Positions 1 through 7,611 of a stretch of DNA of 14,526 bases are shown here, one piece after another. The DNA is taken from positions 1 through 14,526 of the forward strand of contig DCFT01000227.1 of the NCBI GenBank assembly GCA_002319885.1. The letters are read 5' to 3'. Position numbers and translations under genes: made by a program. Every line of letters begins with the position of its first letter. Positions within the stretch are counted from its first letter, which is position 1. Under the pieces are notes generated by a model. That model did no database searches, was not told the DNA's origin, and worked only from the letters and a program-made list of their open reading frames with translations. This DNA comes from Bacteroidales bacterium UBA1797. Lineage in GTDB: Bacteria; Bacteroidota; Bacteroidia; Bacteroidales; VadinHA17.

Positions 1-2
1 TA

Positions 3-1889
3 CATACAAAATCGTTTGGCGCGTCCGGCAATTCTGAAGATGTAATTAACCGTTATGGTAATTATACAGATGTTAACAATCTTGCCAAGTATGCTATTAC
101 AAAAAGAATATTCGTAAAAATAATTGATAAGGATAGATTGCCTGTCAGTAATGTCCAGGTTGAATATCAGCTTTATAATTATGCAGAGTTTTATCCTCTT
201 GCGGTTGTGCCAACGGATGAAAATGGAATAAGTCAGTTTGAAACCGGTTTCGGAGATTTAATGATATGGGCTCATAAAGGCGATAAATTTGACTTTAAAA
301 AAATATCAGTTGGTGAAACTGACACCTTAACAATGCAGCTATCTTTGAAACCACAGGTTAATAATAGCATTGATCTCGACCTCGATGTGCCTGTAATCCA
401 TTCACCACTGGCAGGTCCTTCAAATGAATTATTAGAAAAAAATACAGAAAGATTTAATCAGGAAAACAAAATCAGGCAAAAATATATTGAATCGTGGATG
501 AAGACTGATGAAGCAAAGTCCCTTGCATTAAAGTTAAAGACTGATACTTCAAGAGTTGATAAAATAATTGCCAGAAGCATGGGCAATTATAAAGAAATAT
601 GCTCTTTCCTGTCTCAAACACCTGATTCATTAATTACCCGTGCCTTATCTTTGCTTGAGATCCTTCCAGATAAGGATCTTCGTGACGTTAAGGCATACAT
701 ACTCTCAGATCATCTGGCGAATAGCTTCATATCTGCTAATGATACCGGTGAATGTGATGTTAAAACATTTATTGATTATATTCTTAACCCCAGGGTTGCG
801 AATGAAATGTTAGTAGCATGGAGACATTATTTCCTTACAAATCTTCCATCGGAGTTAGTTCTAAACGCAACACATAATCCTCTGTTAATTGTTCAATATC
901 TGAATGACAATATCAGAATTAATGAAGATGAAAACTACTATAAAACTCCTTTAACGCCGGTGGGAGTAAACGAACTTAAAGTATCAGATTCAGGTTCCCG
1001 GGCAATATGTTTTGTGGCTATTTGCAGGAGCCTGGGAATACCATCGCGCCTTGAACCCGGGAGAAATGTGCCACAGTATTTCTCGGAAAATAAGTGGACA
1101 GATGTATATTTTTCTGATCAACAACGGCCTGATCCGGATAAAGGATTTCTTAAACTTCATTCCTTTGAAACAAATCCTGTTCCCGAGTATTATATTCAGT
1201 TCACAATTGCAAGATTTGAAAATGGCAGATACAATACTCTTGAATATGACTTCAATAAAAAAATTACCGATTTTAAAAATGAAATTCCTCTGCCACCAGG
1301 GCACTATATGCTCGTTACAGGTAACAGATTGATTAATAGTAAAATATTGTCGAGTATTACTTTTTTTGATCTTGCAGAAAACGAGCATAAAACTATTGAG
1401 GTAAAAATCAGAAAAGATCTCTCTGAAAAGAATACATTTGGCTCCATTGATATAATGAAAATTGACTCTGCTTATAACAGTGCAAAAATTTCCGAGTCAT
1501 GCACCAACGATAAACGTCTTGTGATAATATGGGCGGATCCTGAAAAGGAACCAACAAAACATATTTTTAATGATCTCCTTTTGCTTAAAAGCGAACTTGA
1601 TGCCTGGGGAGGGAAATTTCTTATATTTACAATAGGCACAGGTAAGGACCAGACACTTTTTGTTCCTGCTAACACAATTAACTCTGAGAATACTAAAGGC
1701 CTGCCAGAAAATACATCATTTTTCATTGACAATCAATTATCTGTTTTAAAAAATTCTCTGCGACTCAACAAACCGGCTGATATGATTTTGCCTGTTGTTA
1801 TTGTAACTGATAGGTCAGGGAAAATTTATTTCATATCCACCGGGTATCGGATTGGAATCGGCGAACAAATATTAAAATATTTAAAATAA
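3..1889 (+). CDS. Transglutaminase-like multidomain protein, 3' part (5' end outside window)
   Basis: The reading frame is open from base 3, so this is the C-terminal 628 residues of a longer protein; the TTG at 138 is only an internal codon. The visible part starts with HTKSFG, which I recall following the transglutaminase core in a Bacteroidota family. An Ig-like or carboxypeptidase-regulatory-like domain follows (about 95-345), with the LYNYAEFYPL and TDENG patterns. Around 880-1120 is a second transglutaminase-like segment ending in GIPSR. Its expected catalytic cysteine, 15 residues before the GIPSR glycine, reads as serine, so this copy looks inactive. The last 130 residues resemble a thioredoxin fold (VIIWADPEKEP, then LPVVIVTDRSGKIYF) with no CXXC. 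Likely periplasmic or surface-exposed, but the signal region is not visible. Family placement is from pattern memory; its substrate is unknown. It reads toward the B12 operon but is separated by a promoter and riboswitch. Confidence 0.72.
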   Translation, partial: HTKSFGASGNSEDVINRYGNYTDVNNLAKYAITKRIFVKIIDKDRLPVSNVQVEYQLYNYAEFYPLAVVPTDENGISQFETGFGDLMIWAHKGDKFDFKKISVGETDTLTMQLSLKPQVNNSIDLDLDVPVIHSPLAGPSNELLEKNTERFNQENKIRQKYIESWMKTDEAKSLALKLKTDTSRVDKIIARSMGNYKEICSFLSQTPDSLITRALSLLEILPDKDLRDVKAYILSDHLANSFISANDTGECDVKTFIDYILNPRVANEMLVAWRHYFLTNLPSELVLNATHNPLLIVQYLNDNIRINEDENYYKTPLTPVGVNELKVSDSGSRAICFVAICRSLGIPSRLEPGRNVPQYFSENKWTDVYFSDQQRPDPDKGFLKLHSFETNPVPEYYIQFTIARFENGRYNTLEYDFNKKITDFKNEIPLPPGHYMLVTGNRLINSKILSSITFFDLAENEHKTIEVKIRKDLSEKNTFGSIDIMKIDSAYNSAKISESCTNDKRLVIIWADPEKEPTKHIFNDLLLLKSELDAWGGKFLIFTIGTGKDQTLFVPANTINSENTKGLPENTSFFIDNQLSVLKNSLRLNKPADMILPVVIVTDRSGKIYFISTGYRIGIGEQILKYLK

Positions 1890-1903
1890 TGGTTTACTGC
1901 AGG

Positions 1904-1921
1904 GAACAGTCAAGACTGTTC
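1904..1921. repeat. Perfect 8-bp palindrome after the transglutaminase gene
   Basis: GAACAGTC at 1904-1911 is separated by AA from its exact reverse complement GACTGTTC at 1914-1921. It lies 15 nt after the TAA at 1887-1889. No T-run follows, so a standard intrinsic terminator is not supported. It could be a weak RNA hairpin ending the upstream transcript or a dimeric protein-binding site. Confidence 0.4.
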
Positions 1922-2012
1922 TAAACTGGTAACTACTATAATATTTTAATGTTTGTTAATAACTGTTGATATCTGAACGAAATCTTCCTGCATCAGAAAT
2001 TAATATATCTCT

Positions 2013-2020
2013 TATCTTTG
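2013..2020 (+). promoter_or_regulatory. Bacteroidota -7 promoter element for the B12 operon
   Basis: TATCTTTG matches the Bacteroidota -7 consensus TAnnTTTG exactly. The -33 region is weak: the best partner is CCTG at 1987-1990 with a 22-bp spacer. Transcription would begin near 2026-2028, just before the first conserved riboswitch bases, which supports the assignment. Confidence 0.6.
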
Positions 2021-2024
2021 CTAT

Positions 2025-2216
2025 GTTTTGGTGTTGTAATGAAAAAATCATTACAACGAAGAGGGAATGCGGTTTGAATCCGCAACAGTACCCGCTGCTG
2101 TGAAGCCCGATCCCGCATTATGCGGGGTGATGGTTTTATAAAATACCTGCCACTGTCCAGGTTTATTAGGATGGGAAGGCTTTATAAAACCGGGATAAGT
2201 CAGAAGACCTGCCAGA
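2025..2216 (+). ncRNA. Cobalamin (B12) riboswitch
   Basis: This is an adenosylcobalamin-type aptamer in the leader of the B12 uptake operon. A perfect 10-bp hairpin lies at 2033-2042/2048-2057. The conserved core GAGGGAA follows, then a 5-bp hairpin (TGCGG/CCGCA, 2069-2085), CCCGCTGCTGTGAAGCCC, and a hairpin CCCGCA-TTA-TGCGGG at 2112-2126. An 11-bp stem pairs 2132-2142 with 2181-2191 and encloses the conserved GCCACTG and GGGAAGG segments. The element ends with the B12 box AGTCAGAAGACCTGCC at 2198-2213. Order and conserved blocks match the Rfam cobalamin family. B12 binding would be expected to repress the downstream genes. Whether it acts on transcription or translation is not clear from the sequence. 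Confidence 0.96.
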
Positions 2217-2385
2217 TTATTCTAATATTCAAAGCTTTCGGGAAGAAAAGCATCGGATCATTCATTGATTCCCTCTTAATTTTCCTTACCAGCTCTGGAT
2301 ATTGGACAGTAGAGCTGAATTGAAGATTTGCAGTAATTAACTATTAAATAAGGTATTCCTGATACTATCGTATAAATATTGTCAC
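2217..2385 (+). other. Riboswitch expression platform / 5' leader of the receptor gene
   Basis: About 170 nt separate the B12 box from the TTG start. Several short hairpins can be drawn: GCTTTC/GAAAAGC with one bulge (2234-2251), a GGATCA/TGATTCC stem with one bulge (about 2256-2272) followed by a pyrimidine-rich stretch, CAGCTCT/AGAGCTG with a 14-nt loop (2290-2317), and GTAT/ATAC (2353-2365). None is followed by a clean T-tract. A standard transcription terminator is therefore not evident, and control of translation is at least as likely. No convincing ORF is present. Confidence 0.5.
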
Positions 2386-4296
2386 TTGAAATACACTTTA
2401 TTCTATATCGTAATTCTGATTTCACTGCCTTTGAATGGGCAACTGTCAATCGAAAAGGATACCTTTAAAATAAAGGAAGTTATCATAAGTGGAAACAAAT
2501 TTAATTCAGAAGCATCGGGGTTTAAAAAAAAATCAATTGATTCGTCAATACTTGTTGATTACAACAACAGAAATCTGGCTGACATGCTTTCTGAAAATAC
2601 GGGTATTTTTATTAAGAGCTATGGTATGGGAGGAACTGCTACACCATCGTTCAGGGGTACAGGGGCCGGACATACCCTTGTTGCCTGGAATGGTATAAAT
2701 ATAGGTAGCCCTATGTTGGGGCAAACAGATTTTTCACTTATACAGGTTGGGTTGATAGATGATATTCAAATCTACTATGGCGGGGCATCAATGATAATAA
2801 ACGATGGAGGACTAGGAGGAGCGATCAACCTTGTGACCAAACCTGTATGGAATAAAGAAACGCTGATTTCTTTAAATACTGGTATTGGAAGTTTTGGCCA
2901 GTATTCCGGATTGATGAAAGTCAGAGCCGGAAATTATAACTTGCAGACAGTTACAAAATGTTATTTTCAAAACTCTGAAAATAATTTCAGATATCTTAAC
3001 AAAGAAGAGGGACCGGAACCGGTTTGGCAGACTCGTACTGATAACCAGTTAAGGATACATGGCTTCATTCAGGAGTTGTATTTCAATAACAAAAAAAATA
3101 TTACTTCTGCTAAAATCTGGTACCAGAATTCTGACAGAAACCTGCCTGCTTCAATGCTTACTCAGCCAAATACAGGTGAAAAGCAGTTTGACGAATCCTT
3201 AACGGCTATGCTTAATTACGATGCGTCAAAAGGAAGAAGCAATTATTCTTTTACCTCAGCCTGGATCATGAATAAACTGAACTACGTTAACAGGCTGGCT
3301 TCGATAGACTCAAGAAACTATTCTCAGATATTGACAGCAAAAGCCAGTTTGGAAAATTCAATTGGTGTAAATACAAAGCTGAAAATTGTTTTAGATGCAC
3401 AGTCAAGCGAGGTAAAATCTAATAATTATGATCACAATACAACGCGAAATACTGCTACATTGGCTGTATCAGCCGACAGAAATGTTAACAGGTATGGAAC
3501 ATCTATCCTTTTTCGCGAAATCCTTGATAAGGATCATTTTTTGATTCCCGATTTTAATGCCGGGGCTCAATTCAGATTAATTGACGGGAAGGAATATTAT
3601 TTTAAAGCGAGTATATCCAGAAATTCCAAAATTCCCTCTATGAACGATATGTATTGGGTACCCGGTGGAAATCCCGATTTAAAGAATGAATATGCCTTCA
3701 TATATGAAATATCGTATGAAATGAAACAAAATTTTTCAGGACCTTTAAAACTTATATATAATGTGTCAGTTTTCCGTTATAATATAAAGGACATGATACA
3801 ATGGCATCCGGGAGTATATTCTTACTGGAGCGCTGATAATATTAAGAAGGTGAACTCAAAAGGAGTGGAATCATCATTATCTTTGGATTATACTCTTAAT
3901 AATCTGAGAACAGGCGTGAGGGCTGATTATTCATATACCATTGCTCAGGCTGGAGGATCAAATATCGAAAATGATGTATCTTCTGGCAAACAACTTATGT
4001 ATATTCCGGAACATCAGGCAAACGCCTTATTAAGTTTCGGTTATAAGATTTTTTATTCTTCATGGATGTTTAACTTCACCGGTAAAAGATATATCACAGT
4101 TGATAATTCTAAATATCTTCCCGGATATATTTTAAATAACTTAAATACCGGGATAAAACTTTCCCTTAAAAGCACTTCAATTGATATTAATTTTGAAGTC
4201 AGGAATTTCTTTAATATTAATTATCAGTCAATTGCCTATTATCCCTTACCGGGGCGCTCATATATGGTAAAAATCTTATTTCAATTAGTTAAATAG
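2386..4296 (+). CDS. btuB: BtuB-like TonB-dependent outer-membrane corrinoid receptor
   Basis: Outer-membrane receptor that would import cobalamin or related corrinoids using TonB energy. The 636-residue length is close to that of E. coli BtuB. Residues 1-19 form a signal peptide ending LNGQ. A plausible TonB box lies around 25-34 (DTFKIKEVII). A plug domain follows, with NLADMLSENTGIFIKSYG, PSFRGTGAGHTLVAWNG, the BtuB/FepA-like GGASMIINDGGLGGAINL and then LVTKP. The rest is aromatic-rich beta-barrel repeat sequence. The C-terminus ends GRSYMVKILFQLVK, lacking the usual terminal phenylalanine. The TTG start is chosen because it gives a complete signal peptide; the next in-frame Met is inside the plug, and no ATG is seen just upstream. 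First gene after the B12 riboswitch, 7 nt before the propeller gene, which strongly implies corrinoid substrate. Exact ligand preference is not visible. Confidence 0.93.
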   Translation: MKYTLFYIVILISLPLNGQLSIEKDTFKIKEVIISGNKFNSEASGFKKKSIDSSILVDYNNRNLADMLSENTGIFIKSYGMGGTATPSFRGTGAGHTLVAWNGINIGSPMLGQTDFSLIQVGLIDDIQIYYGGASMIINDGGLGGAINLVTKPVWNKETLISLNTGIGSFGQYSGLMKVRAGNYNLQTVTKCYFQNSENNFRYLNKEEGPEPVWQTRTDNQLRIHGFIQELYFNNKKNITSAKIWYQNSDRNLPASMLTQPNTGEKQFDESLTAMLNYDASKGRSNYSFTSAWIMNKLNYVNRLASIDSRNYSQILTAKASLENSIGVNTKLKIVLDAQSSEVKSNNYDHNTTRNTATLAVSADRNVNRYGTSILFREILDKDHFLIPDFNAGAQFRLIDGKEYYFKASISRNSKIPSMNDMYWVPGGNPDLKNEYAFIYEISYEMKQNFSGPLKLIYNVSVFRYNIKDMIQWHPGVYSYWSADNIKKVNSKGVESSLSLDYTLNNLRTGVRADYSYTIAQAGGSNIENDVSSGKQLMYIPEHQANALLSFGYKIFYSSWMFNFTGKRYITVDNSKYLPGYILNNLNTGIKLSLKSTSIDINFEVRNFFNINYQSIAYYPLPGRSYMVKILFQLVK

Positions 4297-4303
4297 CTGT
4301 AAA

Positions 4304-5356
4304 ATGAAAAATTTAGTAAAAATCGTTATTGTCTCGTTGCTGATTGTATCGTGTAATAAATCAGCAGACTATCCAATTTCAAATTATATCTTGCGCGGGG
4401 GCGCTTTTATAGTTAATGAAGGTAACTTCAGAAGTGGGAATGGTTCCCTTTCATTTTATTCATACGATTCATTAAAGATATTTAATGATCTTTTCGTTAA
4501 TGCAAATGGCAGGCCATTGGGAGATGTCCCAAATTCTATGGCTATAAAAGGCAACAATGCATATATTGTTGTGAATAATTCGGGAAAAATAGAAATCATT
4601 GATCAATCAACTCTGAAGTCTTTGGCAACAATACAGGGACTAAACTCACCCCGGAATATATCATTCATCAGCGACAATAAGGCTTATGTATCAAGTCTCT
4701 ATTCCGACTCGGTTGCAATTATCAACCTCAATACTTTTTCAATTTCAGGCTATATAAACATCAGGAGAACTTCTGAATCGATTGCCATAGCCGGGAATAA
4801 TGCTTTTATTGCAAATTGGGCGCAGGGAAAGGAAATCATGGTTGTGAATACAACAAATGACAGGTTAGTTGATTCCATTGAGGTTGGAAACGAACCGGAA
4901 AGCATGGTCTTCGACAGATACGGTATGCTCTGGGTTCTATGCAATGGTGGTTGGATGCGACAATATTATGCAAAACTGGTAGAAATTAATCCGTCAGTAA
5001 ATAAGGTTGTAAAAACATTTACATTTCCAACCAAGGAAGAATCACCTACCTGCCTTAAAATAGATGGTCTTGGCCAAACTCTTTATTATCTTGATGATGG
5101 TGTCAGGCAAATGGATATCAACTCAACCAGCTTACCGGCAACTACTTTTATAATCCAGGAATCGGGAGAATCTTTCTATAAACTTGGAATCAATCCGGTA
5201 AACAGCGATATTTTCGTAACAGATGCTGTCGATAATACCCAACGGGGTTACGTTTTAATATTTAAGAATGATGGGTCTTTTGTTACAAAACAACAAGCGG
5301 GAATAATTCCGGGGTCAATGTTTTTCAAGCTAACATTTGAAACCACCAATGACTGA
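4304..5356 (+). CDS. btuG: BtuG-like surface beta-propeller lipoprotein
   Basis: The 350-residue protein begins with a lipoprotein signal; LIVSC gives lipidation at Cys17. It then shows repeated four-strand blade patterns typical of YncE/DUF5074 propellers: VNEGNFRSGNGSLSFYS, SMAIKGNNAYIVVNNSGKIEIID, NISFISDNKAYVSSLYSDSVAIINL, SIAIAGNNAFIANWAQGKEIMVV, and SMVFDRYGMLWVLCNGG. Six or seven blades would fit this length. In gut Bacteroides, BtuG is a seven-bladed surface lipoprotein that binds B12 very tightly and sits on BtuB. Architecture, size and position directly after the receptor, under a B12 riboswitch, all match. It would capture corrinoid outside the cell and pass it to the receptor. The post-cysteine sequence NKSAD has only one acidic residue, so surface export is likely but not proven. 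The name rests on context as much as sequence. Confidence 0.85.
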   Translation: MKNLVKIVIVSLLIVSCNKSADYPISNYILRGGAFIVNEGNFRSGNGSLSFYSYDSLKIFNDLFVNANGRPLGDVPNSMAIKGNNAYIVVNNSGKIEIIDQSTLKSLATIQGLNSPRNISFISDNKAYVSSLYSDSVAIINLNTFSISGYINIRRTSESIAIAGNNAFIANWAQGKEIMVVNTTNDRLVDSIEVGNEPESMVFDRYGMLWVLCNGGWMRQYYAKLVEINPSVNKVVKTFTFPTKEESPTCLKIDGLGQTLYYLDDGVRQMDINSTSLPATTFIIQESGESFYKLGINPVNSDIFVTDAVDNTQRGYVLIFKNDGSFVTKQQAGIIPGSMFFKLTFETTND

Positions 5357-5387
5357 ACGCTTCTTTCCCTCAATTAGCTGAGCAGGA

Positions 5388-6533
5388 ATGAATTTCTTAA
5401 AATTCATATTGTTCATTACCATCATAACTCTATTATCATGCAGGAGCAGAGATAAAAAAAATGATTACATCTTTCATGATGCCGGTAATAATATTGAAAA
5501 GGCCGAAAGATTTGCTCTTTATAAAAAGGATGGGTGGACAGAAGTCAGAATTATTAACCCATGGCAGGGAGCCACTGATGTTAGCCAGGTTTATTATCTT
5601 GTAAAAAGAGGGTCAAAATTGCCCGCAGGTTTAGATCCTGAATCAGTGATCTTTGTACCTCTGAAAAAAATAATATGTATGTCAACAACTCATTTAGCAA
5701 TGATTTCTGCATTAGGTGAGCAAAAATCTATTGTTGGTGTGTCGGGTACAAACTTTATATATTCTCCTGAGCTTATTCAGAATGTTAAAAAAGGCTTGAT
5801 AGCAGATGTTGGATATGAAGCAAATCTTAATAAGGAGTTGATACTGAAAATTGCTCCTGACCTTATCATGATTTATGGAATTGGAAGTGAATCGGCAGGT
5901 TATGTTGGAAAAATAAAAGAACTTGGTACAAAAATTATTATCAATGCTGATTATCTTGAAACAGATCCATTAAGCAGGGCTGAGTGGATTAAGTTGTTTG
6001 GAGCGCTTTATTGCAAAGAAACACTGGCCGACAGTATCTTTAATGCGGAGGTTGCGGAATATCAGAAGCTCAAAACTTATATTGAACAGAACATCACAAC
6101 TAGACCTAAGGTCTTGCTGGGATTGCCATTTAATGATACATGGTATATATCGCCAGGTAATTCTTTTATCAGTAAACTTATAAGTGACGCAGGCGGGGAA
6201 TATTTATGGATGAATACAAAATCTTCTGTGTCAATGCCATATGGTATAGAAGGAGTCTATTTAAAAGGAATGAAGGCAGATTTCTGGCTCAATATCGGAA
6301 GTGTCAGTTCAAAAAATGAGATTTCAAATGTTGATCAGCGCCTTAATGATCTTCCCTGTTTTAAAAAAGGGAATCTGTTCAATAATAATAACAGGATTAA
6401 CACCAATGGGGCAAATGATTTCTGGGAAAGCGGATCGCTTTATCCGCATCTTCTTCTTAAGGATATTGCCACAATTTTGCATCCTGAATTATTCACGGAT
6501 CATGCATTGATTTATTACAGGAAAATTTATTAA
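5388..6533 (+). CDS. btuF: BtuF-like cobalamin-binding lipoprotein of an ABC importer
   Basis: This 381-residue protein starts with a lipoprotein signal (LLSC, lipidation at Cys18), so it is probably tethered in the periplasm rather than free as in E. coli. After an N-terminal extension it has the Peripla_BP_2 fold used for vitamin B12, haem and siderophores: MSTTHLAMISALGEQKSIVGVSG, then LNKELILKIAPDLIMIYG, KIKELGTKIIIN, and a C-terminal lobe with PRPKVLLG-like RPKVLLGLPFNDTWYISPG and FISKLISDAGGEYLW. The GANDFWESGSLYPHLLLKD stretch near the C-terminus is typical of Bacteroidota members. It would receive the corrinoid from the receptor and deliver it to the BtuC/BtuD pair. The gap to the propeller gene is 31 nt, the largest in the operon. 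Corrinoid specificity is inferred from the riboswitch and neighbours, since the family is shared with siderophore systems. Confidence 0.88.
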   Translation: MNFLKFILFITIITLLSCRSRDKKNDYIFHDAGNNIEKAERFALYKKDGWTEVRIINPWQGATDVSQVYYLVKRGSKLPAGLDPESVIFVPLKKIICMSTTHLAMISALGEQKSIVGVSGTNFIYSPELIQNVKKGLIADVGYEANLNKELILKIAPDLIMIYGIGSESAGYVGKIKELGTKIIINADYLETDPLSRAEWIKLFGALYCKETLADSIFNAEVAEYQKLKTYIEQNITTRPKVLLGLPFNDTWYISPGNSFISKLISDAGGEYLWMNTKSSVSMPYGIEGVYLKGMKADFWLNIGSVSSKNEISNVDQRLNDLPCFKKGNLFNNNNRINTNGANDFWESGSLYPHLLLKDIATILHPELFTDHALIYYRKIY

Positions 6534-6543
6534 ATCTGAACAC

Positions 6544-7611
6544 TTGAGAACCGGGACAAAGGAAAATTTTCCAGATGATAGTATTTCAGGTCGTAAGTAC
6601 AACCTGATTTTCTTTAGTCTTATGATAATCCTGGTGATTTTATTAATTCTCGATATTTTTTTTGGTTCAGTAAGTATAAGTGCTTCTGAAGTAATTAGAG
6701 CAATATTCACTCACACAAATAGCAGTTTTGAAACTATCATAATGAGATTCCGATTGCCTAAAGCTCTCACAGCCCTGACGGTAGGAGTAGCTTTGTCTCT
6801 AAGTGGTCTTCAGATGCAGACTATTTTCAGAAATCCCATGGCCGGACCTTATGTTCTGGGGATAAGCTCAGGGGCAAGCCTTGGCGTGGCTTTTGTAATT
6901 TTGGGTTTTTCTTCGGGTATTAATGGAGATAGTATAAATGCATTAGGAAACTGGATTCTTGTTGTTGCCTCCTGGGCCGGTGCAGGTGCAATAATGATAT
7001 TAATAATGATCATCTCCTCTAAGGTAAAAGATATAATGACACTCCTCATTATAGGAATTATGCTTTCAAGCGGTATAGGGGCTGTTGTGACAATTCTGCA
7101 ATACTTCAGCAATGAAACAATGTTGAAAGCATATGTAATATGGACCATGGGAAGTCTGGGAAATCTCACTGAAGGTCAGTTAACAATTCTTTTAATTTCA
7201 GTGTCAGCCGGAGTGATAATGAGTATATTATCAACGAAGATTCTGAATGCCTTGTTGCTGGGGGAAAATTATGCCCGCAGTATTGGGCTCAATGTCAGGT
7301 TTGCAAGGGGAGCTATATTTAGCTGCACAAGTATTCTTGCTGGCAGCGTAACCGCCTTCTGCGGACCAATTGGATTCATAGGAATTGCAGTTCCCCATAT
7401 TGTAAGAATAATATTCAAGACATCAGATCACAGGCTTTTGATACCCGGAACTATTCTGATGGGTGGTGCAGTTATGCTTATAAGCGACATTATTTCACAG
7501 CTGCCTGGATCTGAGAATGTTCTGCCAATTAATGCAGTGACTTCTTTGATAGGCATTCCCGTTGTTATCTGGGTAATATTACGAAACAGAAAATTTTCAG
7601 GATCATTCTGA
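6544..7611 (+). CDS. btuC: BtuC-like FecCD-family permease
   Basis: Inner-membrane subunit of a type II ABC importer, 355 residues with about ten hydrophobic segments. Family hallmarks are clear: FRLPKALTALTVGVALSLSGLQMQTIFRNPMAGPYVLGISSGASLG near the N-terminus, an ARSIGLNV-type cytoplasmic loop that contacts the ATPase, and FCGPIGFIGIAVPHIVRIIF near the C-terminus. The start is TTG; the next in-frame Met (codon at 6622) falls inside the first membrane helix, so the TTG start fits better. It starts 10 nt after btuF, and its TGA stop overlaps the btuD ATG by one base (TGATG), which suggests translational coupling. Two subunits would form the channel for cobalamin. Ligand assignment comes from the operon. 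Confidence 0.92.
   Translation: MRTGTKENFPDDSISGRKYNLIFFSLMIILVILLILDIFFGSVSISASEVIRAIFTHTNSSFETIIMRFRLPKALTALTVGVALSLSGLQMQTIFRNPMAGPYVLGISSGASLGVAFVILGFSSGINGDSINALGNWILVVASWAGAGAIMILIMIISSKVKDIMTLLIIGIMLSSGIGAVVTILQYFSNETMLKAYVIWTMGSLGNLTEGQLTILLISVSAGVIMSILSTKILNALLLGENYARSIGLNVRFARGAIFSCTSILAGSVTAFCGPIGFIGIAVPHIVRIIFKTSDHRLLIPGTILMGGAVMLISDIISQLPGSENVLPINAVTSLIGIPVVIWVILRNRKFSGSF

Noticed and set aside
138..140. TTG at 138 as the start of the first gene
   Set aside because: The frame is open back to base 3 with family-like sequence (HTKSFG and following), so the true start lies outside the window.
2120..2323. Small plus-strand ORF of 67 codons
   Set aside because: It lies across the conserved right half of the riboswitch and its leader; base conservation there is explained by RNA structure.
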